The notes beneath the pieces are model-generated. The model was given only the letters and a program-made list of their open reading frames with translations. It did no database searches and was not told the origin of the DNA. The position numbers and the translations under genes are program-made. 64,000 nucleotides of DNA, taken from the NCBI GenBank assembly GCA_946894095.1, contig OX335660.1, positions 14,265,001-14,329,000 on the forward strand. Direction: 5' to 3'. Below are positions 1 through 13,095 of this stretch, in pieces. This DNA is from Incurvaria masculella. Taxonomy: Eukaryota > Arthropoda > Insecta > Lepidoptera > Incurvariidae. Each line of letters starts with the position of its first letter. Within the stretch, counting starts at the first letter, position 1.

Positions 1-31
1 ACCCTCGTCGAGTCGACCACTCGACGAGGGT
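1..31. repeat. 13-bp perfect inverted repeat with 5-nt loop
   Basis: The arms at 1-13 and 19-31 are exact reverse complements (accctcgtcgagt / actcgacgagggt) around a cgacc loop. The left arm starts at the window edge, so the palindrome may extend outside. No neighbouring gene explains it; it may be the end of a foldback element. Confidence 0.8.
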
Positions 32-1560
32 GGATCTGTTCAAAAATCAACTCTATGCCCAAAGACATAATGACTAAATTCGCCAGAATAATACAGCCCG
101 CCGTTTGAATTACGAGGAACTAATTGCGCTTGTGTCTAGACGGTGCGGGTGACGGCTAAAAATTGCTGCATATCCACGCAACGCTGAAAAATCACTCTTC
201 CTACCTTGAACATACGGTTGCAATTGCATACTTAAATATTCGAAATCATTATTTCCCTTTGATTGTTTTATGAGAAATGCGGAAATGCAAACTGGGAAAG
301 GAAATAAAAGTCAATTTCGATCTCAAGCCGTCTCTCTAATATCGGTAGCAGATGTTTGCTATGGTCACCCATTTCACTATTTTTTTCCCTGAACGAGATT
401 TTGATTAGAATGATAATTCTAGTTAACATTTTTAAATGCGCTTACTCTTATTGGGTCCGGAATAGAAACATACCTGCAAGGAAAAAAAACATGTTTTAGA
501 GCATGAGATACACATTCCAGATATAAGAAGCAAGAACCGCGTATATTCTCTCTTTCACAAAATTCGTTCCAAATCGAAACTATTTTTAAAGCTAAAGATG
601 ACAAAATATGTGAAACATTGAGAGAAGAAATTTCGCGGCCACTTCCGAACTTTTTTTTACGTGAAAAAATCATGAAATGTATGGCACTGACATTGGGATA
701 TCTATAGGGAGTGTCTATAACATGAATTAATTCATATATATGCTTTCACCTCCCACCATGACCAGAACGACAGAGTATTTGATCCGATTTCACATGCATG
801 GTTGGTCAAAGGAGCTTGTCAAATAAATTAATTTGAGGTTATCCAATAATCAGAAAACTTTTTTTGCTCTTGAGATTCGTCGGAAGCAAATAGGAACCTG
901 TGGATTACATTTCCACTCGATTGAATGTAACCCTAAAATACTCTATATAGGCTAGCGAAAAAGGTGATATAAGGTTTAGTGAAAAGTTATGCAAAAATCG
1001 TAATAAGGCTCTGTACGACTGTTTGACTATTGTCTTTAGATAATGACATAATCTGTGATGATGCGAGTCGTTAGGCACATCTCCCGGCAACAGACCACAT
1101 CGATGCGTGTCTAGTGGCTCCCAGCCGATGAAGCAATTTGTGCTCTGTGACACAATACTGTGACGCAAGAACAAGTCAAACTGAACCTTATTGTTCTTGC
1201 AGAAGAATAGGATATTAAACGGAGCAGGTTATAAAGATCAGAACAAATATAAATTGCTATTAGGTTGGACGCAATAAATAATATGCTGCTATAGGAGCTG
1301 CTGTTAATAATGTTACGTCAATTCTAAATTCATCAGATGATAACTCGTGGTAGTTAAAAACGAAAAAAAGGCAGGATTAATATAAACTGTTACTTCTTTT
1401 TTTTTCATAAAAAATACTTCACACATATTTTTTAAAACTATCAAGCCAGATATAAAATTTGTGTTGTAGAATTTTACAAATTTTTCAATAAGTGTTTGCT
1501 TTCATTACTGTTTAACTTGTACAGACCCAGTAAGACCTAGTTTTACGTTGTTTTTTCCTG
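32..1560. other. AT-rich non-coding stretch
   Basis: Only short chance reading frames with no recognisable domain. I see no repeat copy shared with the rest of the window and no RNA gene. Confidence 0.6.
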
Positions 1561-2030
1561 TCTGGACATGCGATAGCTAATACTGCCCAACTTATTTAAA
1601 AGGCGGTAAATACATATATGCCTCATATGTAGTTACCGCCTTTTAAATAAGGAAGGCAGAAAATACACACACCGTCAAGGTATTAGCCCAACACACCACA
1701 TTCCTAAAGCAATAAGGTGCCATGTCAGAACATGGCAACATTGAACTGGATGGAAAGCACGGACCACTTTGAATTGCCGCTTTAACCATATTTTCATTCA
1801 ATGCGATGTTAACCGGGCGGGTTTAACCCTAACACCTAGAAGGGAAAGATAACCTAGCCTTTTAGATGGATTCCTAAGCATGGAGCAGGTCGCATTCGTG
1901 AAGAAATGCATATATCTAATTCAGAACGAGAAAGAAAGTGATGCATGAACGGGGCCATGAATGCATGAATATGAGCCCATTACCTCTGGCATGGAAATAA
2001 TATACCCGCACCATGAGCTGTCACTTAGTG
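1561..2030 (-). mobile_element. tRNA-derived SINE, degenerate copy with internal foldback
   Basis: The segment 1680-1850 (tattagcccaacacaccac..., ttgaactggatggaaa..., aatgcgatg...) matches the body of the SINE whose best copy is at 15405-15715, in the same minus orientation. The tRNA-like head would lie near 1930-2020, where aacgagaaagaaagtg and the acggggc segment survive but the promoter boxes are decayed. A 19-bp perfect inverted repeat (1591-1609 / 1633-1651) interrupts the 3' tail and looks like a small later insertion. Confidence 0.6.
1591..1651. repeat. 19-bp perfect inverted repeat (small foldback)
   Basis: Arms cttatttaaaaggcggtaa (1591-1609) and ttaccgccttttaaataag (1633-1651) are exact reverse complements with a 23-nt loop that is itself partly palindromic. 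It sits inside the tail of a SINE copy, where other copies have only the short spacer between ctaatac and tattagccc. Confidence 0.8.
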
Positions 2031-4540
2031 AGTGTATTAAAATAATGATTCGTCTATCATGACAAAATATTTTCCGTGTCTTTATGACTTTAACGACACA
2101 CTCAAACATGAGGTAGTTTTTTCGACGGAGTCTCCTAGACTAAAAAGTAACGCGCGAGTCAACGAACGTTGTAATGGAAAATATGGGCACTCGTGTATTA
2201 AATTACTTAACAACGAGCGGTCAGCGCCTCCGACACACCCGAAAGGCTTCAGAGGGTGAGACTTAAGGTCAAAGTTATCGAATTTCATTTACATCTATAA
2301 GTCAAAAGGTATTTTCGTAGCTGAAATGGCAAGGTAAGCAAACATATATGTCGCTCATTCCTGCGCGATGCTAAGTTCATTTCTTGATTAAACGTCTACA
2401 TAACTGGACATAATAGGTGTGTCTACTACAGAAAAAAGTCTTCGAACACAAATGAATTTCAAATCAAATAATATGTAAAATACGAGTACGGGAGGATGAT
2501 TAATAAACAATGACAACAGATATAGCCAAGCATTACAATAGACAGCACGATATTGTTGAATACATTTCAATCAATTAAACAATAATTATATAAGACATAT
2601 TTATGCAAACTCAAAAAAAACGAGAAGTCATCAGGCGGGGGCGGTTCATAGTAAATATTTTTGTTTAGCGCGATATATGGCATATGCCAGCCTTTACGCG
2701 ACTCTTGGGGCATTCAGTCTGTAATTCTGGTACTGCTACTGCTGCTACTAATTCTGGTCTGGTCTACACAAATTAGTTTAAAAATTGTCAATGCGCGCAA
2801 CAAATCGCATGGCGCATGCAAAACGATGGCATCGAAACCGGTGTTTCGTATTGGTTTGATGTATTTAAACTTCAATACTTCTTACAATACAACTTCAAAC
2901 TTCAAACATTAATCATATTGAAACTTATTAGTTTAATGTAAGACATTTGACGTTGTCTTTTATTGAGATTGTTATCCGGCTGTAGAACTCGCTCGCAGCG
3001 CCACCTACCGGGTCCAATTATGAATTTTAACCATCCAGGGATCCACGCAAACACACACAAAATAAGTCCAGCCGTTTAGGATTTGAGTGATTCAGTGACA
3101 TCCACAGATAGGAACTTACCGTGTAGTATATCGTTAAAACGACGGAATTAACAATATAATAAACGACCAACTTCATCTAAGCATCCTTAATATAGTTCCG
3201 ATTTATCGAGTTAACGAGATAAAGCGTGCTTGCGTAATCGGTAATAGTTATAACCAATACAGGGATTATTCAAAACTGCTGCCTAAATCGTTAAGCCTCT
3301 TGAGTGGCCAATCAATCAATACATAATCCAGCGGCCGGCGGCTCACTTCGCCGGAACGAGTCGCCCGGGATCGCTTCCCGGGTCAATTACTGCTCATTAC
3401 AGGTGGCTGGATAGGCGACCGTGTCTTGATACATTTGTTGATTAAACACTGCCCGGTTCGCGCTCGGTTAGCCGGATCTAATCTCTGGTCGCAAGCCCAA
3501 CGTAATCAACGCATGTTTCGGAAGCTAGTAATATTTCTTTATATTACGCATTGGCGATGTGGAGATGAGGTCTGTCACGTCGCTCCGTGCTAGTGGGTAG
3601 CGTAGCTCAGTTTATTAAAAAAATAAATGGGGAACCAGAAATTGGGATTATCAGAATATCTAATTATATAAAACAACCGACTCAGATGAGCTCTCCTAGA
3701 ATCTTTAAAGAATTCTCTGAAAGATTCCCGTGGAACACGGAACTGTAATTTTCAAAATTTTGTATAATTTTATTTTTCTGTGCATGGCCTAGCATGACAA
3801 CCTTCTCTATCTTTACAAATAAGTTAATGTTCCACCAAGTTTAGTTCTGATATCCCAAAACTTCGAGAAGTTTTTTCTAACTAATTTCAAGAACTGCCCG
3901 AGTGCGGCCCTGTGTCCCTTAAGCCCTTGTTTCTGATTTTCATTTACATTTATTTAAACTTCTGGTAGTCCAATTACTCTACATCATGTCACGATCTTGA
4001 TGTCACGAACCCGCAAAGAAACTTCACTGGTCTATAGGTAATGATTTTTTTGTCCACATTTATGCTATAATACACTTATTAATAATACCGAAATACTTCT
4101 CCTACACTGAAATGTTTGGCAGAACAGTTTAAGGTAAAGGACCAAAAACTAAAAATAAACAACAACTCACATCATTATCAGTCTAAGAACAGAAGTTACC
4201 TTACCAAAATATTTTGTATTGATATTAAGTGCGTTCCCTGGTGTAAAAGTAAGGATCGTGTCTGATCTATTTTAATCCAATAACTGTAAGCCAGATACGG
4301 TTCACCTCAAACAACCCTTACACTCAGGTTATCAAAACAAAATCGCAACTGCAAAGCCAATCTCGACAACACGCAATCCCCGCTGCCTCCGGCAGAGTAT
4401 GAAGATATTAACGTTCGACCGCATAATCCGAGCAGCCAATTAACGTTGATCCGGCTCGAAGGACCAGAATGTTTGCATACACTCCGCCCGGCGACGCGGC
4501 GACGGCGTGCGCTGATCGAACACAACCCGTAATGAAGCTA
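2031..4540. other. Non-coding stretch with a short GC-rich hairpin
   Basis: No coding region identified. Around 3330-3480 the sequence turns GC-rich and contains a hairpin cccggga-tcgct-tcccggg at 3363-3381. The rest is AT-rich without recognised repeats. Confidence 0.5.
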
Positions 4541-4982
4541 TCTCGGGAAATATACGGGTGGTGGGCGATTGGCACTTCACGATTGGAGTGGATATGCAAG
4601 AGGTGCGATTTTGCTGGTGACATCGTTCCCCTATCGAGTAAGAAAGGACGGGAGTGGCGACCAAAATTCATTTTAGCCACGTCAGCGTAGCCACGTTATA
4701 GTGTTATAGTTACACAATACGCAAGACGAATTTGCTTTCTCGGGAAATATACGGGTAGAGGGCGATTGGCACTTCATGATTGGAGTGTATATGCAAGAGG
4801 TGCGATTTTGCTGGTGACATCGTCCCCCTTCGAGTAAGAAAGGACGGGAGTGGTGACCGAAACCTTATTCGTATAGCGGCAGCGTAGTGTTAAACATACA
4901 CTGACGGCAGCGCCGGCCGAATTCGATGACTCTAGAAGCTTTCTCGGGAAATACACGGGTAGAGGGCGGTAGGCACTTCACC
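4541..4982. repeat. Tandem direct repeat, ~200-bp period, 2 long copies plus a partial one
   Basis: A ~130-bp core starting tctcgggaaatatacggg recurs at 4541, 4738 and 4942. The first two copies differ at only a few positions over the core (shared segments gattggcacttca, gcaagaggtgcgattttgct, gagtaagaaaggacggga). The third is cut off after about 40 bp. The spacers between cores are less similar. This looks like a short satellite-like array or serial duplication. Unrelated to other repeats in the window. Confidence 0.8.
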
Positions 4983-6475
4983 AAAATAAATAGTAGTGCA
5001 GTTATTTTTAAAAATAATAAAATGCGGTTTCACTTACGTCCGAATGGAACTGAACGCAATCGGGTGCTTAGACGCCCTTAAACTAAACTAAATTCGGATT
5101 TTACGTAATAATGTCGTCATGTCTCCAGGGCTAGAACGACCCGGGCACAGGTTAGCAAGTCGATTTACGATTAAAACGACTTCAGATATTTTGTAAACTT
5201 TCATAACTTATTACGACATCGCCAAAGTGTGCACTTGGGCTCTATCAAGGCGGCTCAGATATTATAAAATTCAACGAAAAACTTTTAAACGAAGCGTGCT
5301 TTTACACTCCAGCTTAATATTTTCTAAATGGCGATTTTGGGATAAATAATAAATTTCAGGACATATTTTTTTTATGAATAGGGTTTTTGTTGCATCCAGA
5401 CTGCCTTTGTATGTAAGTATTGAATGAATTTTAAGCCTATGGTATACAGGGTGTCCCGTAAGTAGTGGATCAAACGAATAGTGGGGATAGAAGAGGTCAG
5501 TGCCTATCAGAAACACCTACTTTAGATTCTAAGTCATTCCTAGTTTGGAAGTAATTAATTTATTTCTGATTATTTTTAAATTTTCAGAATGTAAAATAAA
5601 AAAAATATGTTTAAAAAAAGTTCATAACTTTTTCTAATTGTTATTTAAATTTATTGTTGCCGAATATCTTACCTTTTTAATAAAAATACATTTGCATCTA
5701 ACTAATACATTATTTTAAATTTTAAATATGTTTTTCGTAAAAAGTTTAAAATTTCAATAAATTCAACGCTAATTCCAACATTCCTGGTGCAAAAAAAATG
5801 TACTACCAAAAGTTTGCCCATAATATCAAAAACTTGTACACTTTATTGCGCTTCTAAAAAAGTATAATACCATTTTACTTTCATTTAAAAAAGTATTTTT
5901 TTTCAAGTGAAGAACCGAAATGAGTGGTAATTTTCGAAATATCTGACTGCACAATATTCTAAGAAATATTAATATTGTTTATCAGACACTTATTGTATGC
6001 TTGATGATAGTTCTGAAAATATTTAAAATACTGGTATTTGTGTAAAAACAAATTTTCTGTATATGTATATGTCTGTGGTCTCCCATAGACTCTATGAAAG
6101 AACACACGAATTACTGCATTTTTTAGGGCAACCGCGATTTATTGAGAGGTTAATCCGGGCCTATGCTATAATTTTAAACCTTGGGAATAAAAAAAAATCC
6201 CTAAACGAACTAAAAGCATATTGAGGTGATTCTAGGCTCTGAGGTTCGCTAGTATATTTTTTAGGATGCGCACGATTAAATTGATATCGGATTTGGTTTC
6301 TGCGCAGCCGCTGGCGCTCGGAGGGGGTCAGTCAAGATTCACCCCGCCAATAATACTTCAAACGAGGCTAGATGGAAATCATTATTTTTCTTTATCGAAA
6401 TCGATTCTTTATCGCGAATCGAAAGCATTCTACCTAATCGTCCCGCAAAATAAATAGAGTGTGTACTGTACTAAA
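4983..6475. other. AT-rich non-coding stretch with a foldback-element end
   Basis: At about 5026-5090 (tttcacttacgtcc...gaactgaacg...acgcccttaa) it resembles the right end of the foldback element at 24558-24936. The rest is very AT-rich with no coding signal. Confidence 0.5.
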
Positions 6476-6704
6476 GGGCGATTTTCCACTCCTCAGATAG
6501 TACTTATTGGACTGATAGTATAAATTCACGTTTGTCAAAAGACGGATAGTTACTGTCGGAGAATTATATCTTCTATCACAATAATCGGACTATAATTTTA
6601 CTAATAAACATATGGACTTACTTTATCTGATGGATAAGCAGAAGCATAAATCAATCCGTCGAATAGTCATCTGGCTGTTTATCTGTCTATTGAAAAATCA
6701 GCCC
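6476..6704 (+). mobile_element. PIF/Harbinger-like MITE, copy 1
   Basis: Starts gggcgattttcc and ends gaaaaatcagccc, giving imperfect terminal inverted repeats. The interior (cagatagtacttattggactgatag, acgtttgtcaaaag, ctggctgttta) aligns over its whole length with the reverse complement of 42036-42262, of nearly identical length (229 versus 227 bp). No coding capacity. No clean 3-bp target duplication remains here; copy 2 shows TTA, which points to PIF/Harbinger. Confidence 0.75.
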
Positions 6705-8849
6705 TGGAAAACATAACCCTCCTTCTTGCGCAGTCGGGTAAAAAATAATACAAATTGTCAACACAAAACGCACGGAAAATTCCCAATCCATAACCTTACA
6801 TTTTTTTTGCTATGGCGGTACAAGCGAACGACGGAAACACGTCGAAAAGGTTAATTTGTTTTTGTTGTAGGTAATGAAATTTGCGAATCAAAAGGTGCGC
6901 GGTCACAGGCGAGCGGAAACCGAGCGTTTCAGGAAAAACAGGACCAATTATCTTTGTAATCCTTTCATTAGGCTCACGAGCGCCGTTTCCGGCGAAATGA
7001 TATATAGCTGCTGCGGTCCTGTATTATAGAAGGGATATTTTATGCGGTGACGTTGATTACTTTACATAATTGAAAAGCAATTCGAGATAAAACCCGAAAC
7101 ATTTTCATTTACCGCACGTTTGGGGAATACATCACAAGTCGAATTGATTTTTAATTCAATTAATTTAGTTTGCATGCATTTATATATAACGTTAAAATAA
7201 AAATCAAATTTGTACAGCCGTTCTATACTTTGTTGTACGTAATGACTAAGAGATACGTTAGTTTCGCTACTAACTGCTTGTGTAGGTGTACGATATGACA
7301 TATATACATTATTCATGTCAAATAAATATACAGATTTCAATTCAACTGATTATTGATCTAAAAATAAAAATAGAATCATAAACTGCCATAATAGTGCTAT
7401 AATAGAATCATGCATCGCCGACAAAAATATTGATATCTAAATGGGTGCCAAGTCCTGTAGATAACCCGGAAATGTATTTATAATTTACACAAGGCAGGAT
7501 AATTTAGGATAAGCTAAAAATGTTACATGGCTAGTTTTTACTAGCAAACCATTTTTTCTCATAAGACTAAGATATGTTGACCTCCTTAAAATATAAAAAC
7601 AATGATAATTATTTAAAAATATGATAATTTGATTAGTCTATTTGGGGGTTCAGTTGATCTAAGAGGTTTCAATAAATATATTAATTTCATGAGCTTATAA
7701 TTATATTTAATTTAATTTAAATTTATTTTATATTTAATATATTTTAAGTTATTAAAGGGTTAAAAGTGGCTCCAAATGGTTCGTGTAATATAACACACGG
7801 CTGCTGCGCGCCAGTTCCTTTTTCTTGAACTTGGCTCGAATTACAACACATTTTGATGAAACCGTCTCCATAAATAAGCTCTAGTCTAGACGTACTAAAA
7901 GCCTCCTTAATTAAGTCCGTAGCATGTATCCATCCTTGGAAATATTACGAGGGTTTCATACACAACTTTGGGGAGTGATTCTGGTATGAGGTAAATTACC
8001 TATATGTAAATTGTTTCTATCCCCGCAATGTATGGCGATGAAATTTTTAAGATTATAATTATATCTGTAGTTTACATTTGCAAAATTTTGCCTGAAGAAA
8101 AATAGTGGTTGCCCATTCTTACGAGCGCCCTGCGTAATCATCTTTCATTGCAGTGAAGATATCATTTTATTCGACCTTTGGGCAAAGTTCTTGCCTTGGG
8201 CAACGTTATCCTAGCCATAAAACCGAAAAGGATGATACGAAATGGCAAATCAGCACGCACATATCAGTTTCAGTTTCAGTTTTCAGTTTCTTTATTTCCT
8301 CCATTAGATGTATATTACACACTCGGATTCGTCATTTTTTTTTTCCTGTCGGTTCGATTACTTCTGGCGAAGAAGAGCCGACAAGAAACTTCGCCAGGTT
8401 GGTCATTGTATTATTATTTTTTCCAGTGATACTTACAAACTAGTTTACAGTGATTGATTTATTACTACTGCTCACAAAGAACATTATTATAAGAACATTA
8501 TATACATTGGTGAGGAGCAAACTCTTGACTACTATAATGACATCTTATTCTAAATTAATAGGAATTATGATCTAAATTATTCAGGTGTAAAAAGCCATCG
8601 TCATTTTTGATACAAGGTAATATCAAATTAAATATAAGTTAGTAAATAAACAAATTCATACTACAATGAATGATATACTGGGCCTATGCTATTTGGTATA
8701 CTTAACGAGTATTTTGGACATTACCATGTTCCCAATATAATTATAAAATTAGCAAAACAACAATCCTTATGCACGGTTCCAACATCGCGTCAAATTACAC
8801 TAGACGAACACATAAATAAATAAATAAACATATATCTTTAACAGAGAAG
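6705..8849. other. AT-rich non-coding stretch
   Basis: No identifiable coding region, repeat copy or RNA gene. Short low-complexity tracts occur (around 7680-7750 and cagtttcagtttc at 8265-8290). Confidence 0.5.
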
Positions 8850-9135
8850 AAACCCGGTCAAGTGCGAGTCTGACTCGCATACGAAGCGTTCCGTACCATC
8901 GTACAAGATTTAACACAAAAATAACGTTTTTCGTATGGGGCCGCTAATTTTTTTATTATTATTTTTTTACCAATTCTTGCTATATTGGCAATATAAATAC
9001 ATACTCGATAAAATTTCAGCTGCCTACCTATTACGGTTCATGGGCGGATGGACGGACGGATGGACGGATGGACGGACAGCGGAGGCTTAGTAATAGGGTT
9101 CCGTTTATTACCCTTTGGGTACAGAACCCTTAAAA
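8850..9135 (+). repeat. GACG-microsatellite interspersed repeat (MINE-like), copy 1
   Basis: Begins with the cggtcaagtgcgagtc palindromic head, then gcgttccgtaccatcg, tacaagatttaacac, aaaatttcagctgcctacc, a short degenerate GGAC/GGAT array (about 9046-9076) and the end agcggaggcttagtaataggg ... gggtacagaaccct. Family structure: subterminal inverted repeats AGGGTTCCGTACC and GGTACGGAACCCT bracket a variable (GACG)n array. The closest class I recall in Lepidoptera is the microsatellite-associated 'MINE' repeats; that name is from memory. No coding capacity. Confidence 0.85.
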
Positions 9136-10550
9136 TCACTGTTTTGTCTTAGAAAAACATTAGGATTACGCGGGTGAAATGTATGTACAGTCCGGTGCAA
9201 CACCCTGCATAGACAATATGGCCACACGGCGAGGCGGCAACCGGGTGATGCCAACATGACATTTCTCCGTCATATTATTTTATATGATTTGATCACTCAA
9301 TGAGCCTTCCCTTTGAGATCTTCAACTGTTTTCGCGGAGTTTACGTACATATTTCATTTAATTTAATTTCATTTATTATGGAATATATAGTGGAATATAT
9401 GGATATATAGTGATGATGGAAACAAGGGGACACGATCTCTATACTAATGCCTACATGTTTATAAAAAAGAAATATACATTATTTTCTGATCTAAACAGCA
9501 ATAAATTTACATGTATTCAATATAATTAATATATTTTACATATATTTCACAGCGACTACGCTTATTAATATTCGTTTCACAAGCAAGTTCTCAATAGTTA
9601 ATAGAATTGAGAGTTAATGAATTCTATGAAGGCTACAATGAAACTTATTAGACCTATTAAGCGTAGAAGAAAATTGAAAGCTCTTTCAAAAGTCGGCGAG
9701 GCGCCGCGCCGATGAAAAGTTATGCGTGAGCATACACAAAGAAAATAAGTTTCGGGTCGATTGGAAAGCTTATTTTTCCTTTCTCTTGCTTTTTTCGAAT
9801 TAGGTTACATCCTAAAAACGTATATTTTATGTTTTCTCAAAGTGGTTCGTTTATTAATTTGACATCTACATTTACGGCGACATCTACATTTGAAGCATTG
9901 TAATCAGATTTTGAAAATAATCTGAAAAAGTATTGGTCGTGACTTAATGAGATAACAGTAATGACGTATCCATTAAATAAATAAAATTATCTGGTTTATT
10001 TATATCGAGAAAAGTTTTCATTAAGTGGCTGGTGCAACATTATTTTATTCGTTTGAACGTTATCATTTTATTTCGCACATTTTATTAACAAAATTAGTCG
10101 GGGAATTAAAAATACATCCCTTCGCATATTCAAAATAAATAATGTCAATGCTCAGGTCTTACCTCCACTAAAGTGCCTATCGGATGCGAAAAGCGGATTC
10201 ACCTGATAGTAATGTATGTAATAAGACTGAATACCAATTTCACATGTCGATGGAGTGTGTGCAGAACGAACCACTGAGGCGAAAATTAATGGACAAATTG
10301 AAGTAAGATGTATACACCTTTTTTTTCGGAATTCATTAGGCATTATCGCAACCACTATCTCAAAATTGTAAAACATGAATACATTTTTTTAAGGCCTCTT
10401 TAGCATTAAGAACTAATGGAGACCTTAAAATTGTTTGCAATGCGGCTAAAGTCCTATCAAAATAAAAAAATAAATAACTTAACTAAGAACGTAGTGTGTT
10501 TCTAAAAAATCTACATATTATAAATAAGTAATTGAGAAAAAAACCTGTTA
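9136..10550. other. AT-rich non-coding stretch
   Basis: No coding region identified. A short segment near 9935-9992 (ggtcgtgac, taatgagataac, atccattaaataa) resembles 44062-44152, so part of it is an old dispersed repeat. Confidence 0.5.
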
Positions 10551-10922
10551 AAAAACCGGCCAAGTGCGAGTCGGACTCGCACACGAAGGGTTCCGTACCA
10601 TCGTAAATAAATGTATACAAAAAAATCACGTTTTTTGTATGGGGACCCCCCTTTAATTTTAATTATTTCTAAATCTGACCTATTTGTTGTTATAGCGGCA
10701 AAATAAATACACACTCTGTGAAAATTTCAGCTCTCCATCTGTGACGGTTACTTAGATACAGCCCTGTGACAGACGGACAGACGAACGGACGGACGGACGG
10801 ACGGACGGACGGACGGACGGACGGACGGACGGACGGACGGACGGACGGACGGACGGACGGACGGACAGCGGAGGCTTAGTAATAGGGTTCCGTTTTCACC
10901 CTTTGGGTACGGAACCCTAAAA
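10551..10922 (+). repeat. GACG-microsatellite interspersed repeat, copy 2, expanded array
   Basis: Full family structure from aaaaaccggccaagtgcgag to gggtacggaaccctaaaaa. The internal array is expanded: about 90 bp of nearly pure GACG at 10773-10866, the longest with the copy at 57552. Reading frames running through it have no protein meaning. Confidence 0.92.
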
Positions 10923-12340
10923 AGTAAGTCAACATTGAGACCCCAACAGAAGGTTACGAATAATACAAACGCATTGACCTTAGCTCTCTCTACATAATTT
11001 CAATCGTACCTACTAGGCGACGCACGAATCCGGGGCTAACTCAATCCATTTATCGACCCTCGCACTTTCCTTCTCAATCTATCTCACTTAATAAAGCACA
11101 CAGACTTAAGAATCTGTGAGGCCTGGCAACGCTTAAAATGCTACTAAGATAGGCAGTGAAAGTGTAGAGCCAGACTGAAAAGGGATAGCATGCAATTGAA
11201 ATAGATTTTGGTCAATGATTCGTTGAGATATTTCAAGTTATTAAGTCAAGTAAAATCGGACGAAATCATATTTATATATTTTTTTAAAATATTATGTCTG
11301 CCTACAGAACCAATACGGTGAAAACAACTAAATAAGTATTTAACGGGATTTAAAAAATTGTAGCTACCCTAATACATTATACTGACGAAATACGGGGTAA
11401 GATCTCCATACTCCCGCTGCCCGCCCAGTCGAAGAATTGTCCATATTGCCAATTGTAATAAACTTGTGAGAGTAAAATGAAATGTCAAAAAAATCTAAGA
11501 GATATCAGGTACCGCTGGCTAAGAACGTCTTAAGTTCCCTTAACGCGAAATAACGGATTTTTATGACCAACCGACTTTTGAAATTATATTTTCCGGTAAA
11601 AGTTTTTTTTTATTCCATTGAATTTTTATCGACACAATATTCTATCTGTTTGAAAAAACAAATCAGACGGGACTTTTTTGCCCATTTGGACCCATATTCT
11701 GACATAATGGCCTGTTATCAAGTAATTCTTGTCTTTCTGTGATGAATGTGTCCTCGTTTTACGGTCGATTCCGCATTCATACTATCTACGCCATATCGTT
11801 AAACTTGCCTTCGCTTGATTTCTGAGTAACTATTAGGATTGATTATAAATGAAGACAGTGTTTCCTGTTTCCACAACTGTTTTAGGTGAGGAAAATTGAC
11901 CAGTCTATCCTTCTATGCATCTATGGTACAATCCAGGCCATACTTCGTCACGTAGAAGACGTCAATAACAATTTATTTTTAAGCGAAGACCGGCACAGCA
12001 ATATATTACATACGCTACCTGAAGTGTCGAACAAACATCTCAACACTCCCCAACCCTCATCGAAATTGAATCTTATGTTTGGGGAAGAAGGTTTACATTC
12101 GAACTGTCAAACGATTTAATAACTTGCAGGTAAGGCGGGAATTAAAATTATATTGGATGTAATTTTTCTTTCAGACATGCAGTTCAGACAACAAGTAATA
12201 TAGAGCAAATTATTAAACGAAGGATAAAACGAAAAGAAAACTGATGAAAATAGGTAGAGCTGTGAAGACATTGGAAATCTCAAGAAAACGTTGCCAAGCG
12301 TGTGTTCATTAGCTGTGTAATTTGTTTGTTTTTTTTATGC
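10923..12340. other. Non-coding stretch with one foldback-element terminus
   Basis: 11291-11337 (attatgtctgcctacagaac...) matches the 56-bp terminal arm of the insertion at 62861-63691. I see no second arm here, so this is a solo end. The rest shows no coding signal. Confidence 0.55.
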
Positions 12341-12460
12341 GATCTGACATAGATGGCTAATACCATACGACTACCGTTATGATATTAGCCCAATACACCA
12401 CATTCCCGAAGGAATTAGGTTCCATGCCAGGACCTTCTCTTTATGAGCACGGCTTTATGG
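12341..12460 (-). mobile_element. SINE 3' fragment
   Basis: Segments gacatagatggctaatacc, gatattagcccaatacacca and ggaattaggttccatgcca match the 3' part of the SINE at 15405-15715. The head and most of the body are missing. Confidence 0.75.
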
Positions 12461-13095
12461 TATAGACGATTAGTACAGATACATATAAACAAAATATATA
12501 CATATATAATGTATCAAAGCTTATTTTAAAAAGTTCATGACTTTAACACATCATGGTTGGTGCATCAAATACACTTCTCAATCAGGGTCTATTTCACCGT
12601 GTGCTAATAATCTTAATTAGCATATGGTGAAAAGCAGCCTAACTCTTGGCTTCTGCCTCTCTGTCTATTTTTCTATCCTTCCGCTCAAGAACCATTGGCA
12701 TATATTGATGCAGTCTATTTGTACGTCATGTCTATGAGGGCGTGAATGAAACTGCAATTTGTATTTTTTTAAAATGACTACTATTAATTTTTAATGTTCA
12801 GAAAGACGAGAAAAATAGCTATTATTTGAAAAAAAAAATAATAAAAAAATTATTGGACGGTATCTTACTTTGTTCACCACTTTGTTACCACAGAACCACT
12901 GAGGACTAGTTCACATCTATTATCGAATGGCGAGGCATCGCGCCAGTGGGCCCCGAGGCTGGCATTTATAGAGAAAAATCTTCAAGAGCATTTCCTCCCT
13001 GTACTCACTAGAATTATTTCCAAAACGTGCAACGCTTCACGGCACAATATTTCACAGAAACACAGCGATAATGCAAAAGAAGCGACCCTATGATT
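12461..13095. other. AT-rich non-coding stretch
   Basis: No coding region, RNA gene or repeat copy recognised. Confidence 0.5.

Noticed and set aside
1264..1282. ttaggttggacgcaat as a mariner terminus
   Set aside because: Too short and imperfect, and no opposite end.
5449..5470. gggtgtcccgtaagtagtgg as a transposon end
   Set aside because: Resembles ends seen in some insect elements, but I found no partner end or target duplication.
10773..10866. CRISPR-like array
   Set aside because: It is a simple GACG microsatellite without spacers, in a eukaryotic repeat.
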